Positions 10,146-18,971 are shown, numbered from the stretch's first letter. The stretch is DNA of 64,000 nt from Acidovorax sp. sic0104 (GCF_019219095.1 NZ_JAHUWH010000009.1:1-64000), one strand, 5' to 3'. Translations and numbers: made by a program. The notes: a model not told the origin generated them from the sequence alone.

Positions 10146-10548
10146 CGTTGCGGCCAGGCCCCCCAGATCGGCGCAGCTCTAAGTCTTCAAAGCCCTGCAC
10201 CCGGGCCTGCCTTGGCACGCCGCCGGTGGGCGGCGCGGTGTGTTCCGCGGATGAAACGTGATTCGCGTGTGCTACCCGGCGTTGAAGCACTATGGTTTTG
10301 ATAGCTATTCGCGCTTGACGGGCGAGCGACAGGGGCTGCTCACGCATGCAACATGCGCACCTTTGCGGCTGCCCCCGCTTGCCACGGCCCTTTCTCGCGA
10401 GGGAAGAGGGTGAAACAGCCCTGCAGTGCCGTGTGCAACAAGTGCCGCAGGCAGGCAGACGCTCTTCTTCGCAGCGTGGGCAGAACGGGTTTTCGCATGC
10501 CGCACAAGGCCGCATGAGCGGCCGTGCGACGCTGCGCCACAATGGCGC
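10146..10548. other. Gap of about 400 bases between recQ and ilvA
   Basis: No credible gene: frames on both strands here lack coding character. It contains one dispersed-repeat copy (10288-10328). No terminator with a T-run is evident after recQ. Confidence 0.6.
10288..10328. repeat. Short dispersed repeat between recQ and ilvA
   Basis: It reads CACTATGGTTTTGATAGC followed by TATTCGCGCTTGACGGGCGAGCG: the A/T core with GATAGC, then the GCGCTTG arm and a second GCG arm. Confidence 0.55.
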
Positions 10549-11748
10549 ATGCTCACCCTACAAGACATCCGAGACGCGGCCACCCGCCTGCAAGGCCAGG
10601 TGCTGGAAACCCCCTGTGTCGAATCCAAGACGCTCTCGCAGATCGTGGGCGCGCAGGTGTTCCTCAAGTTCGAGAACCTGCAGTTCACAGCCTCCTTCAA
10701 GGAGCGCGGCGCGTGCAACCGGCTCACGCTGCTGTCCGAAGAGGAACGCGCTCGCGGCGTGGTCGCCATGAGCGCCGGCAACCACGCGCAGGGCGTGGCC
10801 TACCACGCGCAGCGGCTGGGACTGCGGGCTGTGATCGTCATGCCCCGCTTCACTCCCGGGGTCAAGGTGGAGCGCACGCGCGGCTTCGGGGCCGAGGTCG
10901 TCCTGCACGGCGACACGCTGGAAGAGGCTCGGGCCCACGCCTACGCACTGGCCGATGCGCAGGGACTGACCTTCGTGCACCCCTACGACGACGAAGGCGT
11001 CGCCGCCGGGCAGGGCACGCTGGGGCTGGAGATGCTGCAGGCGGTGCCCGACCTCGACACCCTGGTGATCGCCGTGGGTGGCGGAGGGCTGATCTCGGGC
11101 GTGGCCACGGCAGCCAAGGCCGTCAAGCCGGGCATCGAGATCGTGGGTGTACAGACCACGCGCTTCCCGGCCATGGTGAATGCCGTCAAAGGCACCAGCC
11201 ACCCGCAGGGCACATCCACCATCGCCGAAGGCATCGCCGTCGGCACGCCCGGCAAGATCACGCAGGAGATCATCAAGCGCCTGGTGGACGACCTGGTGCT
11301 GGTGGACGAAGGCGACATCGAGCAAGCCGTGCTGATGCTGCTCGAAATCGAGAAGACCCTGGTCGAAGGCGCTGGCGCTGCCGGCCTGGCCGCGCTGCTG
11401 CGCCACCCCGAGCGATTCAAGGGCAAGCGCGTAGGCCTGGTGCTGTGCGGCGGCAATATCGACCCGCTGCTGCTGGCCGCGATCATCGAGCGCGGCATGG
11501 TGCGCTCGGGGCGCCTCGCGCGCATCAAGGTCAGCGCGCGCGACGTGCCCGGCGTGCTGGCGCGCATCACGGCCACCGTGGCCGACGCTGGCGCCAACAT
11601 CGAAGAAGTGCACCACCAGCGCGCCTTCACCATGCTGGCGGCGCAGAACGTGGAGATCGAGCTGGTGCTGCAGACCCGGGGCAAGACGCACATCGACGAC
11701 GTGCTGGCGCGCCTGCGCCAGGCGGGCATGGAGGCTGCGCTGATCTGA
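10549..11748 (+). CDS. ilvA: Threonine ammonia-lyase (PLP-dependent, with C-terminal ACT domain)
   Basis: This 399-residue enzyme deaminates threonine (and usually serine) to 2-oxobutyrate. The PLP lysine is in TASFKERGACNR (residue 51), the glycine loop that holds the cofactor phosphate is VGGGGLISG, and the C-terminus has one ACT domain starting RIKVSARDVPGVLARITAT. One ACT domain and about 400 residues match the shorter IlvA/TdcB-like type, not the two-ACT biosynthetic enzyme of about 510 residues. I start at the ATG at 10549 (MLTLQDIRDAATRLQGQVL), where family similarity begins. It may serve isoleucine synthesis or threonine breakdown; the sequence does not decide. Confidence 0.9.
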   Translation: MLTLQDIRDAATRLQGQVLETPCVESKTLSQIVGAQVFLKFENLQFTASFKERGACNRLTLLSEEERARGVVAMSAGNHAQGVAYHAQRLGLRAVIVMPRFTPGVKVERTRGFGAEVVLHGDTLEEARAHAYALADAQGLTFVHPYDDEGVAAGQGTLGLEMLQAVPDLDTLVIAVGGGGLISGVATAAKAVKPGIEIVGVQTTRFPAMVNAVKGTSHPQGTSTIAEGIAVGTPGKITQEIIKRLVDDLVLVDEGDIEQAVLMLLEIEKTLVEGAGAAGLAALLRHPERFKGKRVGLVLCGGNIDPLLLAAIIERGMVRSGRLARIKVSARDVPGVLARITATVADAGANIEEVHHQRAFTMLAAQNVEIELVLQTRGKTHIDDVLARLRQAGMEAALI

Positions 11749-11820
11749 GAGCCTGCCGGCGATGGGCAGGGGTTTGTGCAAGCGTGATCCTCTGCGGCAC
11801 GGCGAAGCCGGTCCCGCGGT

Positions 11821-11849
11821 TTGGAGTGTGCGCCGCTCGCGGCTAGAAT
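11821..11849 (+). promoter_or_regulatory. Candidate promoter for the 49-residue membrane protein
   Basis: TTGGAG (11821-11826) and TAGAAT (11844-11849) are 17 bases apart, about 30 bases before the ATG at 11881. The -10 is good and the -35 is weak. Confidence 0.4.
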
Positions 11850-11880
11850 TGCGCAAGTTTTAAGCATCTGGAGCCGCCCC

Positions 11881-12030
11881 ATGTCCGAACACAGCACAGC
11901 ACACGCACCCGCAGAACCCCCCCCCCACGACCCCGTGGAGAACGTGGTCCACGTGGCCCCGATTGTGCTGCCCGTGGTGGGCGGCGTGCTGATCTTCCTG
12001 CTGGCCTTCATCGCCGTGTACATGGCCTGA
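11881..12030 (+). CDS. Small single-pass membrane protein (49 residues)
   Basis: The protein has a polar, Pro/His-rich first half ([20 protein letters not shown]) and a hydrophobic second half ([20 protein letters not shown]) that ends in VYMA at the membrane face. This is a typical tail-anchored or N-out single-span peptide. It has its own candidate promoter and a clean terminator at 12054-12077, so it looks like an independent expressed gene. Its function is unknown to me. queC follows, but the terminator separates them. Confidence 0.75.
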   Translation: MSEHSTAHAPAEPPPHDPVENVVHVAPIVLPVVGGVLIFLLAFIAVYMA

Positions 12031-12053
12031 GCCACACGGAACGCCGCCAAGAG

Positions 12054-12077
12054 CCCCGCGCTGCGGGGTTTTTTTTT
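12054..12077 (+). terminator. Intrinsic terminator after the 49-residue protein gene
   Basis: CCCCGC (12054-12059) pairs with GCGGGG (12063-12068) across a three-base loop, followed by nine T. Confidence 0.9.
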
Positions 12078-12134
12078 GCCCTCGGCAGGCCCGTCCCCAC
12101 CCCTATCGCCACACCCCACGCCAGGAGCCCTGCC

Positions 12135-12842
12135 ATGCGACCCGGACACGCCCTCGTTCTTTTCTCCGGTGGCCAGGACTCCACCACCTGTCTGGCCTGG
12201 GCGCTCACGCAATTCGCCCATGTGGAGACCATCGGCTTTGACTACGGTCAGCGCCACCATGTGGAGCTGCAGGCGCGCCAGACGGTGCTGGCGCAGATGC
12301 GCGAGCGTTTTCCACAGTGGCGCGAGCGGCTGGGCGAAGACCACATGCTGGACCTGGCGGTGCTGGGCCACATCAGCGACACGGCGCTGACCAGCGATGC
12401 CGAGATCCAGATGACCGCCGCCGGGCTGCCCAACACCTTCGTGCCCGGGCGCAACCTGCTGTTCTTCAACCTGGCCGCTGCGGTGGGCTACCGGCGCGGC
12501 CTGCACTCCCTGGTGGGCGGCATGTGCGAAACCGATTTTTCGGGCTACCCCGACTGCCGCGACGACACGCTCAAAGCCCTGCAGGTGGCCGTGTCGCTGG
12601 GCATGGGGCAGCGCTTCACCTTCGACACGCCGCTCATGTGGCTGGACAAGGCCGACACCTGGGAGCTGGCCCGCACCCTGGGCGGCGACGCGCTGGTGGA
12701 CCTCATCATCACCGAATCGCACACCTGCTACCACGGCGTGCGCGGCACGCTGCATGCCTGGGGGCATGGCTGCGGCACCTGCCCCGCCTGCGAATTGCGC
12801 AAGGCCGGGTATGAGCGCTGGAGTGGAGAGAAGACCCCCTGA
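12135..12842 (+). CDS. queC: 7-cyano-7-deazaguanine synthase QueC
   Basis: QueC makes preQ0 from 7-carboxy-7-deazaguanine, ATP and ammonia, on the path to queuosine in tRNA. The PP-loop [12 protein letters not shown] lies at residues 9-20. Other family blocks are [16 protein letters not shown] and [10 protein letters not shown]. The zinc-binding cysteines are present at the end in [15 protein letters not shown]. The length of 235 residues is normal. No other queuosine gene is in the window, so it is a scattered single gene, as in many betaproteobacteria. Confidence 0.95.
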   Translation: MRPGHALVLFSGGQDSTTCLAWALTQFAHVETIGFDYGQRHHVELQARQTVLAQMRERFPQWRERLGEDHMLDLAVLGHISDTALTSDAEIQMTAAGLPNTFVPGRNLLFFNLAAAVGYRRGLHSLVGGMCETDFSGYPDCRDDTLKALQVAVSLGMGQRFTFDTPLMWLDKADTWELARTLGGDALVDLIITESHTCYHGVRGTLHAWGHGCGTCPACELRKAGYERWSGEKTP

Positions 12843-13020
12843 GTCGCCTGCGGCGCCTCGGTAGCGCGCGCCAGAGGCGCGGCCTCTTCGGCCTGTCCAA
12901 GCCTGCGCAGGCAGGCTTGGAGCCGCAGGCCTCAGCCCCTGAAGGGGGACGCACCCCGTGGCCTGGCAGAGCCAGTTCCACGGGTGCACTGGCCTTGGGG
13001 GCGCCAGTTTCCAAGGGTGC
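12841..13020. repeat. Modular intergenic repeat, long form (copy 1)
   Basis: The module order is GCCTGCGGCGCCTCGG, CGCCAGAGGCG, CCTCTTCGG, GTCCAAGCCTGCGCAGGCAG, CTCAGCCCCTGAAGGGGGAC, GTGGCCTGGCAGAGCCAG, TTCCACGGGTG and CGCCAGTTTCC. The same modules in the same order recur at 54604-54815. Shorter forms without the CCAAGCCTGCGCAGGCAGG block lie at 39209-39295 and 47573-47683. Confidence 0.75.
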
Positions 13021-13331
13021 TGCTTCTTGCCGGGACTCCCTGACAACGGCGCATTGACAACATAACCCCATGCATCTTTTGCATAATTTTGGGGCGAGTC
13101 TGACAGACAAGTGGGCGGCAGATTCATAAAATTGACATCCCAGCCGACCCGCGGACTCCGTGGAATAGCCGCCACGCCGTGGGGCTGAACACTGCGCCCG
13201 CCCGCCGACTGAGCACGAAAGCCGTTTTTTCAAAGGCAGCGCTCAGCATCGCAACTGCGCCAGGCCTAGCCGCGTTCCACCCGGTTCGCTTCCTTTGAAA
13301 AAACTGTTTTTTCAACTTAGGAAGCTCCCCG
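13021..13331 (+). promoter_or_regulatory. pckG promoter region and long leader with alternative hairpins
   Basis: The stretch 13054-13130 is A/T-rich and holds TTGACA (13054-13059), a dyad CCCCATGCA/TGCAT..TGGGG (13066-13094), and CTGACA with TTCATA at 17-base spacing (13100-13128). Three complementary segments follow: GTTTTTTCAAAGG (13224-13236), CCTTTGAAAAAAC (13292-13304) and GTTTTTTCAA (13306-13315). The middle one can pair exactly with either of the others. A 6-bp stem CTGAGC/GCTCAG (13209-13214, 13241-13246) encloses the first. The ribosome-binding site AGGAAG (13319-13324) begins four bases after the last arm. Confidence 0.55.
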
Positions 13332-15203
13332 ATGAACGCACCCACCATGCAGGGCCTGAATCTCAACGCCCCCACCTATGTCAAGAACGCCCGGCTTCTC
13401 GCCTGGGTGGCCGACATGGCCGCTCTGTGCAAGCCCGAGAACATCTACTGGTGCGACGGCACCAAGGAAGAGTACGACCGCCTGTGCCAGCAGCTGGTCG
13501 ACGCAGGCACCTTCAAGAAGCTCAACCCCGCCAAGCGCCCCGGCAGCTTCCTGGCCTGGTCCGACCCCTCGGACGTGGCCCGCGTGGAAGACCGCACCTA
13601 CATCTGCTCGGCCGCCAAGGAAGACGCCGGCCCCACGAACAACTGGATGGCCCCCGCCGAGATGCGCGCCACGCTGCAGCCCCTGTTCGACGGCTGCATG
13701 AAGGGCCGCACCATGTACGTGGTGCCCTTCAGCATGGGCCCGCTGGGCAGCCACATCGCCCACATCGGCGTGGAGCTCACCGACAGCGCCTACGTGGCTG
13801 TGAACCAGCGCCTGATGACCCGTATGGGCAAGGCCGTGTACGACGTGCTGGGCGTGGAAGGCGAGTTCGTGCCCTGCATGCACACCGTGGGAGCCCCACT
13901 GGCTGACGGCGAAAAAGACACCACCAGCTGGCCCTGCAACCCCAAGGTCAAGTACATCGTTCACTACCCCGAAACGCGCGAGATCTGGTCGTACGGCTCG
14001 GGCTACGGCGGCAACGCGCTGCTGGGCAAGAAGTGCCTGGCCCTGCGTATCGCCTCCACCATGGGCCGCGACCAGGGCTGGCTGGCCGAGCACATGCTCA
14101 TCCTGGGCGTGACCAACCCCGCCGGCAAGAAGTACCACGTGGCTGCGGCCTTCCCCAGCGCCTGCGGCAAGACCAACTTCTCGATGCTGGTGCCGCCCGA
14201 GGCTGGCTTTGCCGGCTGGAAGGTCACCACCATCGGTGACGACATCGCCTGGATCAAGCCCAACGCCGACGGCAAGATGGTCGCCATCAACCCCGAAGCT
14301 GGCTACTTTGGCGTGGCTCCCGGCACCAACATGCACACCAACCCCAACTGCATGAAGAGCCTGGACAAGGACGTGATCTTCACCAACGTGGCCCTCACGG
14401 ACGACGGCGACGTGTGGTGGGAAGGCATGGAAAAGGACACCGGCAAGCTGCCCGACCACCTGATCGACTGGCAAGGCAAGGACTGGACGCCCCAGATCGC
14501 CAAGGAAACCGGCGCCAAGGCCGCGCACCCCAACTCGCGCTTTACCGTGGCTGCAGGCAACAACCCCGCGCTGGATGCGCAGTGGGACGACGCCAATGGC
14601 GTGGCGATCGACGCGTTCATCTTCGGCGGCCGCCGCTCGACCACGGTGCCGCTGGTGACCGAAGCGCGCACCTGGACGGAAGGCGTGTACATGGCCGCGA
14701 CCATGGGCTCGGAGACCACCGCCGCCGCCTTCGGCGCCCAGGGCGTGGTGCGCCGCGACCCGTTCGCCATGCTGCCGTTCTGCGGCTACAACATGAGCGA
14801 CTACTTCCAGCACTGGCTCAGCATGGAAGGCAAGATCGCCGCCACCGGCAAGCCGCTGCCCAAGGTCTTCTGCGTGAACTGGTTCCGCAAGGACGAGGCC
14901 GGCAAGTTCGTCTGGCCCGGCTACGGCGACAACATGCGCGTGCTCAAGTGGATGATCGACCGCATCGAAGGCACGGCCCAGGGCACGGAGACCATGTTCG
15001 GCGTGGCGCCCCAGTACGCCGAGATCAACTGGACGGGCATCGACTTCAGCGCCCAGCAGTTCCAGGCCGTGACGCACATCGACAAGGCCGCCTGGGCTGA
15101 AGAGTTCAAGCTGCACGACGCGCACTTCGAACAGCTGGCCTACCACCTGCCCAAGGCGCTGCTGGATACCAAGGCCGCCCTGGAAAAGCGCCTGGCTGTC
15201 TGA
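13332..15203 (+). CDS. pckG: GTP-dependent phosphoenolpyruvate carboxykinase
   Basis: PckG interconverts oxaloacetate and phosphoenolpyruvate with GTP/GDP, the gluconeogenic branch point. The 623-residue length fits the GTP class. The catalytic P-loop with its reactive cysteine is [13 protein letters not shown], substrate and metal blocks include [13 protein letters not shown] and [12 protein letters not shown], and the GTP-class block [20 protein letters not shown] is present. Codon use is strongly biased to C-ending codons, as expected of a highly expressed gene. AGGAAG at seven bases supports the ATG at 13332. It is a single-gene unit closed by the terminator at 15241, and its unusual leader is described separately. 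Confidence 0.97.
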   Translation: MNAPTMQGLNLNAPTYVKNARLLAWVADMAALCKPENIYWCDGTKEEYDRLCQQLVDAGTFKKLNPAKRPGSFLAWSDPSDVARVEDRTYICSAAKEDAGPTNNWMAPAEMRATLQPLFDGCMKGRTMYVVPFSMGPLGSHIAHIGVELTDSAYVAVNQRLMTRMGKAVYDVLGVEGEFVPCMHTVGAPLADGEKDTTSWPCNPKVKYIVHYPETREIWSYGSGYGGNALLGKKCLALRIASTMGRDQGWLAEHMLILGVTNPAGKKYHVAAAFPSACGKTNFSMLVPPEAGFAGWKVTTIGDDIAWIKPNADGKMVAINPEAGYFGVAPGTNMHTNPNCMKSLDKDVIFTNVALTDDGDVWWEGMEKDTGKLPDHLIDWQGKDWTPQIAKETGAKAAHPNSRFTVAAGNNPALDAQWDDANGVAIDAFIFGGRRSTTVPLVTEARTWTEGVYMAATMGSETTAAAFGAQGVVRRDPFAMLPFCGYNMSDYFQHWLSMEGKIAATGKPLPKVFCVNWFRKDEAGKFVWPGYGDNMRVLKWMIDRIEGTAQGTETMFGVAPQYAEINWTGIDFSAQQFQAVTHIDKAAWAEEFKLHDAHFEQLAYHLPKALLDTKAALEKRLAV

Positions 15204-15240
15204 CGGGCCCCGGCCCCGCGGGGCCGTTGGCACTCAGGAG

Positions 15241-15273
15241 AACCGCCCCGTCGTCTGGCCGGGCGGTTTTTTT
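15241..15273 (+). terminator. Intrinsic terminator after pckG
   Basis: AACCGCCC (15241-15248) pairs with GGGCGGTT (15261-15268), followed by a run of seven T. Confidence 0.9.
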
Positions 15274-15315
15274 GCGCCCGCCGCGCAGCCCCGGCGCAAG
15301 GAACCGGCCGGGCGC

Positions 15316-15350
15316 AAAAAAAGCCGTGGCGCGATGAGCGCCACGGCTTT
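15316..15350 (-). terminator. Intrinsic terminator for the membrane protein gene at 15388
   Basis: On the minus strand AAAGCCGTGGCGC and GCGCCACGGCTTT (15320-15350) form a 13-bp stem with a five-base loop, followed by a T-run (A7 at 15316-15322 on the plus strand). Confidence 0.9.
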
Positions 15351-15387
15351 CAAGGGGTTCGCGCGCGGCCTGGCCGCGCCATCCTTC

Positions 15388-15828
15388 TCAGTAGTACTTG
15401 CGGATATCGTTCACCGTGGCAATGCCCATGGCGTGATTCAGTTCCGCCATGATGCGGGGGTCCTTCATGGCGACTTGCCAGGTGCGCTGGTCTTCGGCAG
15501 CGCGGCGGCGGTTTTCGGTGAAGGTCTGGCCAGCCACACGCAGGGCAGCGCTGGCACGGCGGGCAGGCGAGGTCAACAGCGCCAGGGCAGCAAAGGCCAC
15601 CAGCCACAGCACCATCCAGGCAGCCAGCAGGTGGCCTTCGGTCCAGGTGTCGATCACCTGGTGGGCGACCACCAGCAGTGCGGACACCACGGCGGCGAGC
15701 AGGAGGGTGGCAGCGCCACGGGCGCTGTCGAAGCTGGAGGCAGCGCGCTTCAGAGCAGCGGCGGCATTTTCGGCGCGTACAACGCCAAGGTGTTCGGTGG
15801 GGTAGTCAACGTGTGCGAAGGTAGTCAT
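15388..15828 (-). CDS. Hypothetical two-span membrane protein
   Basis: The 146-residue protein has a soluble N-terminus (MTTFAHVDYPTEHLGVVRAE), two adjacent hydrophobic segments near residues 38-58 and 68-86 (AATLLLAAVVSALLVVAHQV, then LLAAWMVLWLVAFAALALL), and a basic, helical C-terminal tail (FTENRRRAAEDQRTWQVAMK). I do not recognise the family. It is divergent from the LysR gene at 15966, and its upstream region holds a near-copy of the AGGGTTAACCCT box (15885-15896). A strong terminator follows it. Confidence 0.75.
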   Translation of the reverse strand: MTTFAHVDYPTEHLGVVRAENAAAALKRAASSFDSARGAATLLLAAVVSALLVVAHQVIDTWTEGHLLAAWMVLWLVAFAALALLTSPARRASAALRVAGQTFTENRRRAAEDQRTWQVAMKDPRIMAELNHAMGIATVNDIRKYY

Positions 15829-15884
15829 TTCGGTTTCCCTTTTCTAACGCTTGTGGCGAGATTGCCGGGCGATGGGGTGATATT

Positions 15885-15896
15885 AGGGTTTACCCT
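15885..15896. promoter_or_regulatory. AGGGTTTACCCT box
   Basis: The 12-bp dyad AGGGTTTACCCT lies 57 bases upstream of the membrane protein start. It differs by one base from the perfect AGGGTTAACCCT boxes at 51125 and 52842, so it may be bound by the same regulator. Confidence 0.4.
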
Positions 15897-15931
15897 TTGC
15901 GCATTCAAGTTTATATTTTGAATCATGGATA

Positions 15932-15954
15932 TTCACAATGGTGATGTTTTCACC
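15932..15954. promoter_or_regulatory. Overlapping TCAC/GTGA dyads before the LysR gene
   Basis: TCACAATGGTGA (15933-15944) and GGTGATGTTTTCACC (15940-15954) are overlapping inverted repeats ending 11 bases before the GTG start of the regulator. The size and position fit autoregulation by the LysR protein. Confidence 0.45.
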
Positions 15955-15965
15955 TTGGAGCAGCC

Positions 15966-16925
15966 GTGACCCCCCTGAACTTCCGCTCGCTGGACCTGAA
16001 TTTGCTGCGTGTCTTCGACGAGGTGATGGCTGAGCGCAGCCTGACGCGCGCGGCGCACAAGCTGTCCATCACCCAGCCGGCCGTGAGCAATGCCATGCGC
16101 CGCCTGCGGGATGTCGTGGGCGACGAACTGTTGGTGCGCAGCGGCCAGGGCGTGGAGCCCACAGCGCGTGCGCTGGCTCTGTGGCCGCCCGTGCGCGAGG
16201 CGCTGGCGCAACTGCAGGAATCCTTCGCTCCCGGGCGGTTCGACCCTGCCACGGCCGAATCCACCTTCGTGCTGGCCATGGCAGACGCCACGGCCGCCAC
16301 GCTGGTGCCCGCCCTGGTGGAGATCATCGAGCGCGAAGCCCCCGGCATCGCCATCCGCGTGCTGCCGCTGACCACGCGCGACCCTCGGCGCCTGCTTGAC
16401 GACGAAGCCGCCGACATGGCCGTCGGCTACTTCCCGGCCGTGCTGGCCGACCTCACGGCCCGGGCGCAGTCGGGCGATGCGGTCGCCTTCGAGAGCCGGC
16501 GCCTATACGACGGGGAATACGTGTGCGTGATGCGCCAGGGCCACCCGCTGGCCAACGCGCCACTCACACTCGATGCCTACTGCGAGGCCCGCCACATGCT
16601 GGTGAGTTTCTCGGGCCGGCCCTTCGGCTTCATCGACGAGGCGCTGGCATCGCTCGGGCGCGAGCGCAAGGTCGTGATCACCGTGAACCAGTTCTTCACC
16701 GCCGGGCGGGTGGTGTCGGGCTCGGACCTGCTCACGGTGCTGCCGCGCCACTTCGTACCGGTGACCGGCATCGCCGATGCGCTGGTGCAGCGCACCCTGC
16801 CGCTGGACGTTCCCCCGGTGCACGTGGACGCCTTGTGGCGCCGACGCAGCGCACAGCAGACCGCCATGACGTGGCTGCTGCAGGCACTGGCACGGTCAGC
16901 GCGGCGGACCTTTCCTGAAGCCTGA
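15966..16925 (+). CDS. LysR-family transcriptional regulator
   Basis: The protein (319 residues) has the N-terminal winged helix LNLLRVFDEVMAERSLTRAA, then ITQPAVSNAMRRLRDVVGDE with the LysR recognition helix, and a C-terminal ligand-binding domain from about residue 95. TTGGAG at about seven bases supports the GTG start. The ligand cannot be read from the sequence; the N-terminal subtype (SNAMRRLR) is the NodD/LinR-like branch often linked to aromatic or acidic ligands. It is divergent from the membrane protein gene, with overlapping dyads in its own promoter. A phosphoesterase gene follows 32 bases later and may be co-transcribed. Confidence 0.9.
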   Translation: MTPLNFRSLDLNLLRVFDEVMAERSLTRAAHKLSITQPAVSNAMRRLRDVVGDELLVRSGQGVEPTARALALWPPVREALAQLQESFAPGRFDPATAESTFVLAMADATAATLVPALVEIIEREAPGIAIRVLPLTTRDPRRLLDDEAADMAVGYFPAVLADLTARAQSGDAVAFESRRLYDGEYVCVMRQGHPLANAPLTLDAYCEARHMLVSFSGRPFGFIDEALASLGRERKVVITVNQFFTAGRVVSGSDLLTVLPRHFVPVTGIADALVQRTLPLDVPPVHVDALWRRRSAQQTAMTWLLQALARSARRTFPEA

Positions 16926-16957
16926 GGATCGGAGCAAAGACGTAGACTGCCGGCTCC

Positions 16958-17803
16958 ATGAAGATTCAACTGCTGTCCGACCTGCACCTGGAAGTCCACC
17001 CGCATTTCAAGCCCGAACCCGCGCCCGGCGCCGATGTCCTGGTGCTGGCTGGCGATGTGGGCTCCTACCAGGCAGGCTCCCAGCTCGTCGACGACGACTT
17101 CGGCCTGGCACGGTTCTCGCCACTGGCGCAGTACGCACAGTGGCCGACCCCGGTGATCTTCGTGCCGGGGAACCACGAGTACGACGCCCAGGATTTCGAC
17201 GAGGCCCATGACCGACTGCGGCGCACTTGCGAGCGTCTGGGCATCCACTGGCTGGAGCGCGAAACACTGCGGTTGCAGGGCGTGCGCTTTGTCGGAGCCA
17301 CCCTCTGGAGCGACTTCGATGCCCTGGCAGACCACGAGGGCACGACCGACATCACACGGCGCCTGAAGCAGCGCGACAAGGCGTTCCGAGCCGCCAACTT
17401 CTATCTGCGCAAGACCGGGGGGACGCGCCAGGGCGAGCTCTTCCTTGCCGAACCCATGCGCGAAGAGGCGCTGGCCAGCCAAGCCTGGCTCACCGCAGCG
17501 CTGGCCGCGCCGTTCGACGGCCCCACTGTGGTGGTCACACACTTTGCGCCCAGCCTCCGAAGCTCAGACCCCCGCTACGGGCTGGTGCCCGGCACTGCAG
17601 GCTTTTGCAATGCGCTCGATGCGCTGCTGCCCCAGGCCACGCTATGGCTGCACGGCCACCTTCACGCGCCCAGCGACTACGTGGCCGAGGGCGTGCGCGC
17701 CGACGGCACGCCATGGCAATGCCGCGTGGTGGCCAATCCGCTTGGCTATGCCCGCAAGGGAGAACAGGCCACCTTCCGCCCGCAGTTCTGTGTCACCGTA
17801 TGA
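16958..17803 (+). CDS. Calcineurin-like metallophosphoesterase
   Basis: The 281-residue protein carries the metal-binding blocks of the calcineurin-like fold: LLSDLHLEVH (residues 4-13), LVLAGDVGSY, VPGNHEYDAQ, VVTHFAPS and WLHGHLHAPSDY. The enzyme should hydrolyse a phosphoester in the cytoplasm; no signal peptide is present. The substrate cannot be told. It lies 32 bases after the LysR gene in the same direction. Confidence 0.88.
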   Translation: MKIQLLSDLHLEVHPHFKPEPAPGADVLVLAGDVGSYQAGSQLVDDDFGLARFSPLAQYAQWPTPVIFVPGNHEYDAQDFDEAHDRLRRTCERLGIHWLERETLRLQGVRFVGATLWSDFDALADHEGTTDITRRLKQRDKAFRAANFYLRKTGGTRQGELFLAEPMREEALASQAWLTAALAAPFDGPTVVVTHFAPSLRSSDPRYGLVPGTAGFCNALDALLPQATLWLHGHLHAPSDYVAEGVRADGTPWQCRVVANPLGYARKGEQATFRPQFCVTV

Positions 17804-17925
17804 TGGGTGGGCGGGGCTTCGGTGCCCCCCGCCGAGCAGCGCAGAAGAAAAAGCATGACCCAGGTCAAGACAACAGGAATCCGCGCACGGTAGTCTGGAC
17901 CCATCATCTTTTCGGAGAACAAACC

Positions 17926-18348
17926 ATGAACATCCTGCTTGCTGTCGATGGCAGTGCTTACACCAAGAAAATGCTGGCCTATCTCGCCACCCATGAGGAG
18001 TTGCTGAGCGGCAACCATCAGTACACGGTGCTCACCGTGCAGGCCCCGCTGCCGGCGCGTGCACGGTCCGCGCTGGGCAAGGAGGTTGTGGACAGCTACC
18101 ACGCCGAAGAGGCCGACAAGATCCTCGCGCCAGTGTGCAAATTCCTTGGCCGCCATGGCATCGACGCCAAGCGCAGCGTCAAGGTGGGGGCAGTGGGTGA
18201 GTCCATCGCCAAGGTGGCGGATACTGGCAAGTTCGATCTGCTGGTAATGGGCTCCCACGGGCACGGCGCCCTCGCCACGTTGGTCATGGGCTCGGTGACC
18301 ACCCAAGTGCTTGCTCACAGCAAGGTGCCAGTGCTGCTGGTACGCTGA
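17926..18348 (+). CDS. Universal stress protein (UspA family)
   Basis: The 140-residue single Usp domain starts MNILLAVDGSAYTKKMLAYL and ends with the nucleotide-binding signature GSHGHGALATLVMGSVTTQV then SKVPVLLVR. The intact G-2x-G-9x-G-[S/T] pattern suggests ATP binding. Usp proteins support survival under starvation and oxidative or envelope stress. TTCGGAGAAC before the ATG is a good ribosome-binding site and fixes the start well inside the longer open frame. A strong terminator follows. Confidence 0.93.
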   Translation: MNILLAVDGSAYTKKMLAYLATHEELLSGNHQYTVLTVQAPLPARARSALGKEVVDSYHAEEADKILAPVCKFLGRHGIDAKRSVKVGAVGESIAKVADTGKFDLLVMGSHGHGALATLVMGSVTTQVLAHSKVPVLLVR

Positions 18349-18366
18349 GCAGCCACACCCGAACAC

Positions 18367-18393
18367 AGCCCTGCCACGGCAGGGCTTTTTTTT
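18367..18393 (+). terminator. Intrinsic terminator after the universal stress protein gene
   Basis: AGCCCTGC and GCAGGGCT form the stem, followed by eight T ending at 18393. Confidence 0.9.
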
Positions 18394-18404
18394 GCCCAAA
18401 ATCT

Positions 18405-18458
18405 ACCGATCGGTTTCAGAATAACCAATTGGTTTACTTTAAGACCAATTGGTAATAC
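18405..18458 (+). promoter_or_regulatory. Three tandem dyads overlapping the fasciclin promoter
   Basis: Three perfect 10-bp palindromes lie in a row: ACCGATCGGT (18405-18414), ACCAATTGGT (18424-18433) and ACCAATTGGT (18444-18453). Their centres are 19 and 20 bases apart, about two helical turns. TAATAC (18453-18458) is a candidate -10 that touches the last dyad. The layout suggests cooperative repression by a dimeric (TetR-type) regulator; the TetR gene at 20084 is the nearest candidate. Confidence 0.65.
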
Positions 18459-18515
18459 ATTCGCGCCACGCCCATCTTGGCGTGTCATTTCCATCGAAAC
18501 CGAGAGGAACGACCC

Positions 18516-18971
18516 ATGAAGAAGACCTTGATCGTGATCGCCCTGGCCGCTGGCGCCACCTTCAGCGCCATGGCGCAGGACATCGTTGATACCGCCGTGA
18601 AGGCCGGCAACTTCAAGACGCTGGTCGCAGCCGTGCAGGCAGCCGGGCTGGTGGACACCCTGAAGGGCCCGGGCCCGTTCACGGTGTTCGCGCCCACTGA
18701 CGAAGCATTCGCCAAGATTCCCAAGGCCACCCTGGACGGCCTGCTGGCCGACAAGGCCGCATTGACCAAGGTACTGACCTACCACGTGGTGCCCGGCAAG
18801 GTCATGGCCAAGGATGTGAAGGCCGGCAAGGTCAAGACCGTGCAGGGCCAGGAACTCACCGTGTCCACCAGCATGGGCGTGATGGTGGACCAGTCCAAGG
18901 TCACCGCGACCGACGTGCCGGCCAGCAACGGCGTGATTCATGCGATCGATACCGTGCTGATGCCCAAGTAA
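18516..18971 (+). CDS. Secreted fasciclin (FAS1) domain protein, one domain
   Basis: The protein (151 residues) has a signal peptide ([20 protein letters not shown], cut before QDIVDTA) and one FAS1 domain. The H1 block is [17 protein letters not shown] and the H2 block is [19 protein letters not shown]1 domains mediate adhesion or protein-protein contact outside the cell; this one should be periplasmic or released. The start at 18516 follows GAGAGGAACG. A second fasciclin gene lies 60 bases downstream in the same direction, so one transcript from the operator-controlled promoter at 18405-18458 probably covers both. Confidence 0.93.
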   Translation: MKKTLIVIALAAGATFSAMAQDIVDTAVKAGNFKTLVAAVQAAGLVDTLKGPGPFTVFAPTDEAFAKIPKATLDGLLADKAALTKVLTYHVVPGKVMAKDVKAGKVKTVQGQELTVSTSMGVMVDQSKVTATDVPASNGVIHAIDTVLMPK

